64,000 nt of DNA from contig BCIO01000001.1 in the NCBI GenBank assembly GCA_001599975.1, positions 186,001-250,000 on the forward strand. The letters are read 5' to 3'. The position numbers and the translations under genes are program-made. The notes beneath the pieces are model-generated. The model had not been told where the DNA came from and did not search any database. It worked only from the letters and a program-made list of their open reading frames with translations. This DNA comes from Cystobasidiopsis lactophilus. Its lineage: Eukaryota > Basidiomycota > Agaricostilbomycetes > Agaricostilbales > Chionosphaeraceae. Shown here piece by piece: positions 21,873 to 35,450 of this stretch; positions within the stretch are counted from its first letter, which is position 1; each line of letters opens with the position of its first letter.

Positions 21873-22396
21873 GCCTGTTGGCCGAGACACGGACTTTTGC
21901 GTAGATAATAATATAGAGCATCGTTATTGATCAATGCGGAAACAAACCCACAAGAGGAGAGTGAGCAGCAGAGCGCACCAAATTTTGCCACCGCCTCCCG
22001 CGTTTGGTTGTTCTCCTCGGGCTAGCTTCAAACCTGTGCTTTCCATGCGACTCGCAGCAGCAATGCGTTGGCGCGCAGCACCTAAAGAGAAAGAGACCTC
22101 CTGTGCTTTTGGGGGGCGCAACAAACTGGTCCGTCTCCAAGCTCGCCAAGCCGGCGGCGACTCGATTTCGCGTTTGACTGGCCAATGTCGATGTTGATGC
22201 TCGCCTTGGTATGACGTCCAGCTCGTTCCGTGGGCTCTTGAACAGACGACACCTGAAGCGGACTGAAGAAGACTGCGCGTCAGACACTTTGATCGTGCAC
22301 GGTGCCGGTGCCCCTTCTCCCCAAACCCTCGATTTTGTTCTCCAAGCCTTTTTATGTGCTCTTGCTCCGCGTCGACCAAATGTGAGAAGAGCATAC
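21873..22396. other. Intergenic region upstream of the esterase-like gene
   Basis: About 520 bp. The downstream frame stays open back to an in-frame ATG at 22211, which would add 62 residues. That extension is Arg-rich and lacks family character, so I treat it as 5' leader and use 22397 as start. Confidence 0.4.
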
Positions 22397-24262
22397 ATGT
22401 CATCTAGCGCGAAAGGGTACATCCAGCTGCCACTGGACAACCCCAACGACCTGCTGCCGCTCAGCACGGGTCGAGCTGCTTCCAAAACAAAGCTCAAGGC
22501 TAGCGCGATTTGTGCGGCCTGTTTGGCCATCTTCGTTCTGGCCTTCGTTGCGTCTCCCACCTTGCGAACGGCGTTCACATCACTCAAGGATCGCCCTCAC
22601 TCCTCGGCTTGGGAAGACCAAGGAGGGCGGCTCTTGGCACTGTCGCAGGACATGGGTTGTGACATCACGCAATTGAACTTCACTCTCCTGGACAGTTCTC
22701 AAGAGTGGTTGCTCGACGCAGAAGAGGGAGGGTCGGAGCAAGTCTTGTTCACCGTCCGCTCCTCGAGGAAACTTCAAGGGTTGGTGGCAAAACCGTGTCT
22801 GTCGTCGGCGATCTTCTCGGTCCGCCTGGTGTCCTCCGACGCCCAAGTCTGGTACTCTGTGTCATCTCCGCCACTTCAACCGGCGCCCGGCGTCTATCAA
22901 TGGACGGTCTCCAAATTCCTTCCCTTGCCAGCCCAGATCTATAATGTCGATGTCCGGCTCGAGTTTGGCAGGTTGAGAGGAGGGTATACGGGCCAGACTT
23001 GCGAAGGGAACTTGTGCGATTTGGCAGAACTGGCCAACGTGTCGTCCAGGCGTTTCGTCGGCCGACGCCTTCCCACTTCCCTCACCTTCACCCCAACTTC
23101 TCCGTCCAAACCTGTCGACCGGTTAGCTCTACCCTTCTGCACTTCGACGCAGCTCCGCTCCACCGAGGGATACTGGGAGGGCCAGATCTACCAGCCCTTT
23201 TACTGCCGGCTTCGCCAAGCCAAGTCGCCTTGGCAAACGCTCCCACCCTTCCGTCCCGCCAGTCCCAAGTGGATCCACTTCATAGGCGACTCCAACCTGC
23301 GGAACGCGTGGTCGAGGCTCGGAAAGAATGTGGCCACCTGGGTCGACTACGGCGAGAACTTTTCGATTCGCGGGACGGATGGCCACGACGACCGCGCCCG
23401 GCCGCTGTTCCTTTCTCGGATGATTGCTTCAGCTCAAAAGGAAGGCCAGGGCCAGAAGGTGGACTTGGCCCAGGTAGATTTGGTGTTCACCTACTCGTGA
23501 GCGGTTCGATCAGTTGGGAAGGCGCCGCTGATGCGAGGCGGGTGACGGCTCACAGATGGTGGTACCCGTCCGAGAACTCTTCCAAGTGGCCGGCCGAGAC
23601 GGCCAATCTCCTTTCGCAAGCGAAGAGCTTCTTGCCCGAACTGATGGCCTTCTGGAACGTCTCCGCCCTGACCAACTCCACCTTGGCCGAGCCGCTCATC
23701 TCCGACCCACGGTTCCGGGACTTGGTGCCAACACGCACGTTCATCAGCTTTGGCTCCCACTCGGTAGAACTTTCTGCTCAGGGTGGCGAGAAGATGGCGG
23801 ACCACTTTTTGACCGCGCTGGAGCAGGAAGGGATGCTGGGCGAAGGGCCAGTAGTGGAACAAGACGAAGACAGAGGCGTGCGGTTCCTCAAGACGACGTC
23901 GGTGCACCCTGGGTTCATACCTGGTGAGTTCTCCCTTCTCGCCGTGGCCCGATTGCTCGGCGGCTGATTTGAAGTGCACGCAGGCCACTTCAAGTTCCAG
24001 TATCTCATGCGCAACTCTGTCCTCATTGACCGCCGCAACGCCTACTTGGACCAGGACGTCCGTTCGCGCTCGAGGGTGGTCGGCTTCGACACCAATGCCA
24101 TCGCCTTGCATCCTCAAAGGACCAACGCGGTGCACTTTGAGGAGTTTGTGTACGACCAATGGTGCGTTCTGATCGCCATCTTAGGCTCTCATTTGCCACT
24201 CGGGCTCACCAAAACAAAGCAGGGCGGATGTTTTGCTGTCCTCGGTCCTTGCCCAGCCTTAG
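22397..24262 (+). CDS. SGNH / PC-esterase-like type II membrane protein
   Basis: Start at 22397 gives MSSSAKGYIQLPLDNP, a short cytosolic tail, then one membrane anchor (ASAICAACLAIFVLAFVA), then a large lumenal part with many Asn-x-Ser/Thr sites. Block I of an SGNH-type esterase is visible as WIHFIGDSNLRNAW; a TYSWWYPSEN segment is made by splicing out 23498-23555. The C-terminal part holds FISFGSHSVE and AIALHPQRTNAVHF; the latter could supply the catalytic Asp/His pair. It ends YDQWADVLLSSVLAQP after a third intron. The layout resembles PC-esterase/TBL and Cas1 proteins that acetylate or deacetylate glycans in the Golgi. Substrate unknown. Three introns, the first exon being very long. Confidence 0.65.
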
Positions 24263-24428
24263 ACGCTGTTCACTCTCTGCACGACTTTAACGACCCGTTC
24301 TTACACTTGTACATCATAGTTCACCGTTGCTCTTTCAGAGTTGTACCATTGCTGCAGCTGGCCTGCTGCTCGTCTGAAATTTATTTTTTGAGCGCTCTTC
24401 TTGAACTTGGCCATCCATCATCTCTACA

Positions 24429-25400
24429 ATGTCGCTGCCTTTGCCTCGTTTGGCGCCGCCGTCGACATGGAAGCCGGTCCTGATTCAATCGAGGGGCATG
24501 CGGCGGGCAGCGTTGCGGCTCAAGCGGCGGACGGACAGCGAGCGAGGGCCGACTCCACCCTCGCCGGCAGCTGCGAACAACCCGAAGCGGGATGCGACGG
24601 TGTACGGCATCCCGCGCGTGGCTCGAGCAGCGCTCAAGAAGCCGGAGAAGGAGGGCGACCCGCACTACGCCGCCTACGACAAGCACCCGCTCTGGGCCTT
24701 TTTCCACGACAAGGAGACGCTGCCAAATGTCAGAGCTGACCAGGCCCTGTCAGGTGCGTCGCTCTCCCTCTGCGGCAATCACACAAGCACCTGCTGAATG
24801 GCATGTTTTGCGTGCGATAGTCCGCTCGTGGGAGGCGGCCGAGCTGCGCGCAAAGTCATTCGAGGATTTGCACCGGCTCTGGTACATCCTCGCCAAGGAA
24901 GCCAACGTGCTCTACACCCAGCGCACAGAGTTCCTCTCGCAACGCGTCCAGCTATCCACCACCACCTTGCCGTTGCTGCTGCGAAAGGTTTGTCGCCGTC
25001 CCCTCGTCCAAAGCTACCTTTCGTTCCTAGAGCTGATGCCATTGCCTCGGGCTGCCACCAGGTCCGAAAGAGCATGGCGCGCATCAAATATGTCTTGAAC
25101 GAGCGGAGGCGGGCCGCCATCGAGGCTGGCCAGATCCTCGCCGCCCGAGCAAAAGAGGCCGGCCTACCACGGGACACGCCACCGCCCTTCTCCCCCGACC
25201 AGCAGACCTACGAGCCTCTTCCAACCCCGGCGCTCCAGCGGCGGAAACGGGAGCGGCCGGTGCACAAGCGGCGGAAGTTCATCGGAAAGGTGGCAAAGGC
25301 GAACGCGAGGGACAAGGCGCAGGCCCTGCTCAGGGAGTATTTGGGCAAGCCGGCGCCGCCTACTTTGTCATCACCGCCACCGCCAGAGGCAGTGCTGTAA
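24429..25400 (+). CDS. MRPL4: Mitochondrial large-subunit ribosomal protein uL29m (MRPL4/MRPL47)
   Basis: About 260 residues in three exons. The N-terminus, [16 protein letters not shown] with many Arg and few acidic residues, fits a mitochondrial targeting sequence. The family core is clear: [14 protein letters not shown], then [20 protein letters not shown] across the first intron (24758-24829), then [12 protein letters not shown], then [16 protein letters not shown] after the second intron. The C-terminal extension is Pro- and Lys/Arg-rich, as in fungal MRPL4. The protein binds 23S-like rRNA at the exit tunnel of the mitoribosome. Confidence 0.9.
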
Positions 25401-25523
25401 TGAAGAGTCTTTGGCTTGGTCCAGTGGACGCGAGAAATTGCATCGGACGGCCATCAGTGGCACACTATTTACACAGAAACAACAAAGGGGCCGGCCTAGA
25501 GCGTCTCCGCTCGAGATGATGTT

Positions 25524-27847
25524 TCAGAAGTTGGCTGCGGCAGTCTTGCGGACCATGTCTTCAACATTTGGGAAGCGGGCTTTGGTGGCGAAAGGGAAGG
25601 GCTTGGGCGAGCTGAACGGGTCTGAGTTCAGAACCTCTCAACCGAATGGAAACGAAGAAGCAAATACGAACTAGATCGTGGGAGCCTCGTGCGTGGAAGT
25701 CTCGGGGTCGATATCTACTTCAAGCGTGCGGCCGTTCGCGTCCACAGCCTTCTGGAAGTCAAAGCTCCAAGCTAGAGTGGCCAGTGCCATGGCTGTGGAT
25801 GTTTGAGCCAAGCTGACAGTTCTCACTGAGCGCCTGTTCTGGCGGGCTGCGGCGGGTTAAGAAACTCACTTCATGCCAACGCAGATCCTACAAAAACATA
25901 GGGTTAGGGCTTCGAAGAGTGGAAAGAGGAAAGATCATTGTGCACCTTCTACCATATCCAAAGCTGTAGAAGGGGAGGTTGTTCAAGTCGCCAGTCTTTG
26001 GGTCGATGTAGCGCTCTGGCCGCAAGACCTCGAAATCCGGGAAGAGCTCAGGGTTTCTGGCCAAGGCCCAGGTAAAGCCAATGACGACTGTGCCCTTAGG
26101 GAGACTGTTGGGTCATGGACAATCAGTTCGCTGTTGATAGAGTGTCATCGTCGACGGAGGCTCACAAGTAATCGCGGTAAACATCGTCTGCAGTCGAACA
26201 GTGAGGAACCCCAATCCTAGCAATTTCGCGCCAGCGCAGTATTTCGCGAACCGTCGCGCGGACATAGGGCAGGTTGGGCAGATCGGCGGAGGTGGGCAGT
26301 CTGTCTCGGCCAACGACGCGATCGACCTCTTGTTGGACTTTTTGCTGCACGCCGGGCCAGCAAACGAGAGCCTTGACAATACACTGAATAGCTGCTACCG
26401 TGGTGTCGATGGCGGCAACTTTGCGAAGCACGACCTTGTCAGGCCGCGTCTCAGGTCGAGGAAAGAAAAGTAAAGCAACGAACCTGCGGTGAAGCCAGTC
26501 AAGCTGTCTCGCTCGAACGCCGAAAGATTGTTCTTCCCTTCTTTCTGACGCTCCATCAATCCCACATGGAACGAGCTGGTGTCCTCGCCCGCTGCGAGCC
26601 GGTCTTGGACCACCTTTGAAAATTTGTAGTCCAGCGCCTCGCCGCCTTCTCTAGCAATGCGAGCGCGCCGCTTTGAGACCATGATCCATTCGGGCATCCA
26701 GCGAAACCAAGGCAAAATGTCGTAGAAATTGCTTCCCGGCCGAAAAAACTCCATCCGGTCCGCCAGGTTCTCGCTCCATTGCTCGATCAAGGGCTCGTTA
26801 TCGGTCTTCACACGATGATCGTCTGGCGTCGCGGTATCAGATATCAAGTGTCAGTGCTGATTTGATAAGTGGCCTACAAAGAGCTCCAAAAGAGATAGAG
26901 CCACCGAATCTCTGTGCGACCGTTAAAAGGCCATTGGGGCTTGGGTCATCCTTAGCCAAGTGGTCGAATGCGCCTTGAGCCAGGATGTATGCCTCTGTAA
27001 GCGCAATGAGGCCAAATTGTTGTTGTGTGTCGTTTAACCTCTGATGACGCACCTCGCTCTTGAATCCACATGTATTGAGAGACGTTCTGGGAGTTGAGTT
27101 CTGAGGAAAACTTGGTTTGGAGAGTTGGGCAGCACATCTAAGTGGCTCTGACGAACCCTGGTGAACCGCTCGCCTAAGGCGCCGCCAGCTTGTCGCAGCT
27201 TTCAGTCACCCGTTGATATGCCACGATCGGGGGCTACGCACGTGTCATCGTACAAATTGAAGGCGATGTTATTGTTCTTGGAGATGAATTCCCGCAACAT
27301 GGGAAAATCAGGGCGCGATGAGTAAATGCCACCTCGCAGTTCCAGCAGCTGCAGCCGCCGCTCAGCCATGATACAAGGTTGCACTGGTCACAACTACTCA
27401 CATCCTTGACCATTTGATGGTCACTGACGACGACGGTTATCTCGTTGAAGACCTGCGGGTCCAGGATGAGCTCGGAGTCGTTGAATCGATGAAGGCACGG
27501 CAAGCACACCTTGTACGAATAGATTGGGCCATATTCCAGTTTCCATTTTTCCAGTAAAGAAGGAAATGACCCCTGCAGTCGAGCTATGAGCCTTGGGCAA
27601 CCAGCGCCAGTGCCACCATGCCTACCTTGTGGCGGCGCAGCTGGAAAAAATTGCCAACAAAAGGCACCCAAGAGACAGGCGGGCCAGGTGGTCTGGGTAG
27701 AGAGCTGCGCTTGTAGAACAGCCTACTGCCCAGGAAGAACACGAGCACGATTAAAACGGCGGCAGCGCCGAGTTGCCCGGGCGACGGCGCCCTCAGCACC
27801 AAATTTGCCAAGTCATAATGCTGTATGCCACCCATAGTGGCTGTCAT
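25524..27847 (-). CDS. Cytochrome P450, tandem copy 1
   Basis: A microsomal haem monooxygenase. Start at 27847 (MTATMGGIQHYDL), followed by a membrane anchor AAAVLIVLVFFLGSRLF and the hinge LPRPPGPPVSWVPFVGN. Spliced exons give SSRPDFPMLREFISK, TWRRLRRAVH (C-helix Trp-Arg) and RFGGSISFGAL. A central region has KRRARIAREGGE. The I-helix segment reads VAAIDTTVAA, and an ExxR motif is present in VREILRWREIARIGVPH. PERYIDPKTG leads to the haem loop SFGYGRR joined to ICVGMK, supplying the Cys ligand. It ends RKTAAANF at 25524. About ten introns. All core P450 elements are present, so it looks functional. Closely related to the copy at 28217-30505. Substrate unknown; the overall look is that of basidiomycete clan members related to O-methylsterigmatocystin oxidoreductase-like enzymes. 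Confidence 0.88.
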
Positions 27848-28216
27848 GGTACAACATTCCTTGCAAGAACAGCACGCAGGGTCTCCACATTGTTGATGCA
27901 GGCTCAAGACTCGAGTTGCCCCGCCACGGGCTGCCCGCTCGAGTGCTGGAAGCAAAGTTGGGCCCCCGGGCAGCAATGTGGTGCAAGCGGATGTGAGTGG
28001 TGCACACTACACTGCCGGCTTATCTTATAAGCCCGCGAAGACAAGCGGTTTTCTGACAATTGGCAGAGGGGCATGTGGCCGGCGGTGGCAAAAAAAAACA
28101 TGATTCGGAGTCAGCTTCAGGCAAAGCACCGGCGAGAGATCGGATGTTTGGCAATCTCTGTTTCACTTCTTGTCTAATGAGAGTACTAAGATTATCATGG
28201 ACAACACAGAGGAGCC
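27848..28216. other. Spacer between the tandem P450 genes
   Basis: A 369-bp spacer that must hold the promoter of P450 copy 1 and the 3' end of copy 2. It has a poly-A run near 28090 but no coding frame. Confidence 0.35.
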
Positions 28217-30505
28217 TTAGTAGTTGGCGGCCGCAGTCTTGCGCACGATCTCTTCCACGTTTAGAAAACGCGTCTTCGTTACGAATGGGAATGGCTTAGG
28301 TGTGCTGTGGAAGGCAAAGTAGTCAGCAGGCGACGAAAGCGCAGAGAGCGTCGGGCAACAGACAAGATGGTGCCGTTCTCTTCCGTCGAGGTTTCCGGGT
28401 GGACGTCGATCTCGATGGGCTTTCCGTTCGCATCGCGGGCGTTTTCGAAGTTGAAGCCCCACGCAAGCGTCGCAATAGCCATTCCTGTAGAGGTTTGGGC
28501 GAGACTGGACGAAGGCATTAGTTTCGGTGCAGAATGACGGTGAGTAAACTGCTCACTTCATGCCCACGCAAATTCTGGAGCGGGCAATGTCAGTCAGGGG
28601 CGCGACAAGATCATACAGAATGCAGCTTCACCTTCGCCCAACTCCAAAGCTGTAGTAAGGCAGGTTGTTCAGCTCGCCAGTCTTCTCGTCGATGTATCTC
28701 TCTGGCCGGACAACATCGAAGTCCGGGTACAGCTCTGGCTGCCTGGCCAGTGCCCAGGTGAATGCGATGACCACCGACCCTTTGGGGATGCTGTGGTGGA
28801 CAGTTCAGTGGACGCGCTTCAAGTTGTCAAGCCAATGTGCCACTCACAAATAGTCCTTGTAGACATCGTCCGCAGTTGTTGCGTGGGGGACGCCGATGCG
28901 TGTAATCTCACGCCAGCGCATCACTTCTCTGACGAAAGCGCGGCAATATGGAAGGTTGGGCAGATCGGCAGAGGTGGGCAGGCGGTCTCGCCCAACAACG
29001 GCGTCGACCTCGGCCTGCACCTTCTTCTGCACTTCGGGCCAACAGACGAGCGCTTTGATCAAGCACATGGTGGTGGCAATCGAGGTATCAATGGCGGCAA
29101 CTGGGAAAGTTTTTGGTATGCGCTTTTTTGGCGCACTGGGTATTGGAGACAAACCTGCAGCCATTCCCGTCAAGCTGTCCCGCTCGAACGGAGTAAGGTC
29201 GCTCTTGCCCTCCTTTTCACGCTCCAAAAGACCGGCATGGAAGGAACTTGTCTCTTCGCCAGCAGCGATCCGCTGCTGGACGGTCTCGGAAAACCGCCGG
29301 TCAAGGTCTTCTCCACCCTCCCGAGCAAGTCGGGCGCGCCGCTTCGATGTCATGATCCATTCAGGGAGCCATCGCAGGTAAGCTGTTGAAAAGTTTTGAG
29401 TCTTGTCGACATCCCAGGGCTCAACTGAACGTAACATACGGAGGTAATCGTAAAGGCTGCTGCCGGGTCCAAAGAACTCTAGTCGCGCGGCCAGATTTTT
29501 GCTCCATTCGTTGATGAGAGGATCACTGTCAGCTTTAACGCGGTGGTCGTCTGGTGTGTGGTCGTCAGATCCGAATGCGATTTGAGACCCCGTGAAGTCC
29601 TCACAAAGAGCTCCAAAAGAGATCGAGCCACCAAATCGCTGTGCAATTGTGAATAAGCCATTGGGATCTGGGTTGGGCTTGACTAGATGGTCAAGAGCGC
29701 CTTGCGCCATCATATAGGCCTCTGGGAAGCACCATAGCTTTAGACAATGCCTTTCAAGTTCAAATGGCATTCGCACCTCTTTCTTGGATCCATGCATATT
29801 GCTTGGCTTGGTTGACGTTGAGCTCTGAGGGTACCGTCCGTCAGATTTCTAGGCAGTGTAAAGTGGGCTCCAAGCAAACCTTTGTGCACAGCCCGTCGCA
29901 ATCGTCGCCAGCCTTCGTTGTACAGGTTGAACGAGATGTTGTTGTTGCGAGAGATGAATTCGCGCAGCATTGGAAAGTCCGGGCGCGATGAATAGTTGGT
30001 GCCACGGAGCTCCAAGAGCTGTGACATCTGGTCAGCAACTTGTGCACTCGTGTGCGATGAAGGGGCACTCACATCTTTGACCATTTGGTGATCGCTCAAG
30101 ACGATGGTGATCTCGCTGAAGACCTGCAAAAGAGACGACGCTTGGCCCAGCATGAACAGCAAGCGCCGGGGGTGCCTACCTTGTAGGAGTAGATTGGCCC
30201 ATATTCCTCTCTCCATTTCTCGAGAAGCGACGGGAAGGATCCCTAGGTGATCTTGGTTAGGGCGGGCTAAGGCGTTTGTGGCGGACAGCACGCACCTTGT
30301 TATTCTTAATGTCAAAATAGTTCCCAACAAACGGAATCCAAGACACAGGAGGGCCTGGTGGACGAGGCAAAACATTGCGTTTGGAGAAAGCTCTCGTCCC
30401 CAGCAAAACCACCACGGCGGCCAGCAGGCCAGCGCCCAGGAGCTGGACGGGAGAGGCCTTCTGGAGCAGCTCCGTCAAGTCTTGCATGCGTAGTTCAGCA
30501 CTCAT
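28217..30505 (-). CDS. Cytochrome P450, tandem copy 2
   Basis: Same exon plan as copy 1. Start at 30505, MSAELRMQDLTELLQ, then the anchor LLGAGLLAAVVVLLGT and the hinge LPRPPGPPVSWIPFVGN. Recognisable parts: SSRPDFPMLREFISR, GWRRLRRAVHKG, RFGGSISFGALCED, a central KRRARLAREGGEDL, I-helix VAAIDTSIATTM, ExxR in VREVMRWREITRIGVPH, RPERYIDEKTGEL, and the haem loop SFGVGRR joined to ICVGMKLAQ. It ends RKTAAANY at 28217. Copies 1 and 2 are alike along their whole length, so they arose by tandem duplication. The start lies 383 bp from a divergent short-chain dehydrogenase, a pairing common in small catabolic or secondary-metabolism clusters. Substrate unknown. Confidence 0.9.
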
Positions 30506-30887
30506 GATGGTCGCTGTGCTCTAAAATGCGCTCTTTGGAAGAAGATGGGGTCTCCACTTCAAGTAATCCTGCCGGCAAGGAGTTGCCCGGCCGCTGCCCA
30601 TGGCCCAGCCGAAAAGAGATGTGCGCATTAGGTCGCCGGGCAACGCGCCCAGTATGCCATTGTCAGCATTGGTGGTGTTAGGACTGGCTCTGGTTGTGCT
30701 TTGGCTCGCACGGCTTCGTGGAAAGCGACTGCGGCGTTCACTCTCGAAAGGGAACAGTGGGCTGGTCGTCGACGCCGCCACCGAAATTTACCGCTCTCTC
30801 TGCGGGCTGCCCGTGGGCAAGTCAGAGCTAAGTGGCCGCCTTTCTCTGAAGCTCACTTGTTGCTCTGGAAACGCCATTCCACCCAAG
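30506..30887. promoter_or_regulatory. Divergent P450/SDR region, partly open in frame with the SDR
   Basis: Probably a shared bidirectional promoter. The SDR frame stays open back to an in-frame ATG at 30600. That would add 96 residues with a hydrophobic segment, LSALVVLGLALVVLWLARL, followed by a basic patch. If translated, the SDR would be membrane anchored and the true promoter only about 95 bp long. Confidence 0.45.
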
Positions 30888-31937
30888 ATGTCTTCTCCAA
30901 CTGTGTACTTGGTCAGTGGCGCCAACAGGGGTGTGGGTACGTTTGCGGCATGCAGACTTTTCTGCTGTGCTTGGGCTAGTCTCAGTTTGCTCTGCGCTTT
31001 TCAAAGGACTGGGACTGGTCACTGCTCTGGGGAAGCGAGAAAATGTTGTTGTCTTTGCAGGCGTCCGTGATCCGGCCAAAGCGACGGCATTGAACGAAGT
31101 CGCCAAGTCCTCGCCGAGTCCGATTCATGTGGTCAAGCTTGTTTCTGCCGACGAAGCGAACAATGCAGAGGCTCTGAAAGAGATTGCTGCGAAGGCTGGA
31201 CACCTGGACGTTGTCATCGCAAATGCAGGTCAGCTTTCCGCGCAAAGAGAGAGGATCCCGCATCAACTCACCCACCCACTTGGCACAGCTATCTCGGATG
31301 CTTATGTTCTTGCGATCCATACAACTAAGGCTCATATGGCAGAGCACTTTGAAGTGCGTCCCTTCGCGTTGCGCAGGCTCTGCACCAAGAGCTCATCGGG
31401 ACCTGCTCCATCAGGTGAACACCACTGGACCCCTCGTGCTGTTCCAAGCGTCGTGGCCCCTCCTGTCAGCAAGTCAAAACCCAAAATTTGTCCTGATATC
31501 GTCAGCCGCCGGAAGCATCGAGATTGGTACATCACCCAAAGTTGGCTTGACCGCCTATGGAGCAAGCAAGGCCGCCGCAAATTATGTGATTCGAAGGTGC
31601 TGCTTTGGTTCTTTATATGACTTGTACCAGTGTGCTCAACCCATCTTACTCAGAATCTATCATGAAAACCCCACATTAGGTGAGTTCTCAAGCTCACACC
31701 TCGCTCGGTCTGCCGCTCAGCGAGACGGCCCCAGTTGCCTTCTCTGTCGATCCCGGGAGCGTCGAGACGGACATGGCTGTTTATGGGCGAAAGATGGAGC
31801 CAGAAGTCGGCAAGTGGGCCTTCAAGACGGTCGAGCAAAGCGCAAGTGGCATCCTCCAGCATGTTGATTCGACTACAAGGGAGACGGTCGTGAGTCCGGG
31901 CTTTGTGAGCGCTAGTGGAGGGCAGTATGGCTGGTGA
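30888..31937 (+). CDS. Short-chain dehydrogenase/reductase
   Basis: An NAD(P)-dependent oxidoreductase of the classical SDR type. ATG at 30888: MSSPTVYLVSGANRGVG, the glycine-rich cofactor motif, joined to LGLVTALGKRENVVVFAGVR across an intron. Then LDVVIANAG (the NNAG-equivalent), FVLISSAAGSIE (catalytic Ser region) and TAYGASKAAANY with the YxxxK pair. AFSVDPGSVETDM near the C-terminus matches the usual PGxVxT motif. About 250 residues. Around 31590-31690 the best-phased splice uses donor GTGATT and acceptor CATTAG. The gene is divergent from P450 copy 2 and convergent with glycerol kinase, whose stop is only 23 bp away. Substrate unknown. Confidence 0.85.
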
Positions 31938-31960
31938 TGGGGAAGAGCGGACGGGAGAGC

Positions 31961-34019
<2,059 letters not shown>

Positions 34020-35450
34020 CTTGCGAGCAGGGCTAGATGACGATCTCGGAACAACGAAATTGGGCGAGGTGTAGTGCCTCTTGCTCTCGTGCGGCCGACC
34101 ACTTGGACTGATTGGGCGAAGTCTGCTAGATGAAAATGTCCTCAAAATCACAAAAATTTGGCTCCTGCTCTTGGTCATTGCCTTCTGACAGTGGTCCCGC
34201 TCGAAACTTTCATCTTGCTTTCCAGCTTTCAGGAAGTCGGTTTTTGAAGACGATCTTTATGGCTTGCCACCTGCGCTGCAGCAGCTTCTACAATGAATCT
34301 ATTGCTTCGGTGCTTCCCGAGGGTGCTGGTCAGATGGCCGTCTTTTCAGAGGAAAGTCAAAGGCAAGTCAGTGAAATGCGCACACACGTCTTGCGGACCC
34401 GGCATTCATCGCTCCCCAACCTGCTGTCGCAGAGCGCTTTGGAGTTCATAACGCCATCCGGAGACGGCAGGTCCACACAAGAGAGTAGCCGAGCGCGACC
34501 AAGCGGTGCTTTAATCCGGAGCCAGCGATTTTGCCACCTTCTGCGGCTAAATGTGCATGCTCTTCTTCACACTTGGCTTGCATCAAGAGAAATACCAGGT
34601 CTGTGGCCGGATGACAGACATTAGCGTGAAGGTCGGCTTCAGACCATGTCTCTCACTGAACTTTGGCTCTTGGGTGCTTGGTTTGCCACTCGCCTTGTTA
34701 TATGGTTCGGCTCCTGCTCCTGCTACCATACTGCCAGTCAAAGCCTTAAAAATTGAAGACATCCTTGGTCATGCAGGGAGTAGGCAGATTGGCCGACACG
34801 GCTCTGAGGGATCTCGGTGGCGCTTCGGCCTCGCATTGGTCGACACGTAACACCAATTCTTCACCAGTTTTCTCACTGAAACGCCCTATTGAAGTTCTCT
34901 TTTTGCGTACATTATCTGCTTGCTAGTAGGGCAACTCGTTCAGTCTGCAAACCCAAATATATCACTACAAACCCAAATATCACTGGTCTCCCTTGCCCCG
35001 CGCAGATGGGCCGTTAGACCCTATTTTATCACATGGACTATGGTAGAGGCCGCGAGCGAAATCCGCAGAGATGAGAACGATGACATCACCGCCTGAGCCG
35101 GCAGCTGACCGGGCCGCGGCCAGGCCCAACCTCTGTTGGGTTTGCTTGTCCTTGCACCACGAAAACGGCTTCTGAGCTCGTTCGCACACTCTTCAGAGAC
35201 CGAGCAACCCGAACCAACCAGCACTCCAGGCTGCCTAAATCACCCGAAACTCTCTGCGGCCCCCTTTTTTGAGAGTCGCAACTGCGCATCAACTCTTGCT
35301 TGGTCCAATAGATGGTGAGCCCAGCGCTTAGCTGTTGGATGCGTTCAAGACCTGACCGAACGAGAGCAGGTCGTGACTGGCCAGAATTACAACCTTTGCC
35401 TTGATTTTGACTTTGACAGCAATCTCCCCCAAATCCAGCCTGCTGCCGCC
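34020..35450. other. Long divergent intergenic region
   Basis: About 1.4 kb between glycerol kinase and the bZIP gene. A 164-codon open frame at 34130-34624 has no domain and is not credited. The region contains a tandem AT-rich repeat at about 34948-34983. It is large enough for complex regulation of either gene. Confidence 0.4.
34948..34983. repeat. Short direct repeat
   Basis: Two adjacent copies of ACAAACCCAAATATCACT-like sequence (AAACCCAAATAT shared exactly) lie 18-20 bp apart in the promoter region of the bZIP gene. They could be a paired protein-binding site. Confidence 0.4.

Noticed and set aside
34130-34624. 164-codon plus-strand open frame between glycerol kinase and the bZIP gene
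   Set aside because: No recognisable motif, ends without a plausible continuation and lies in a likely promoter region.
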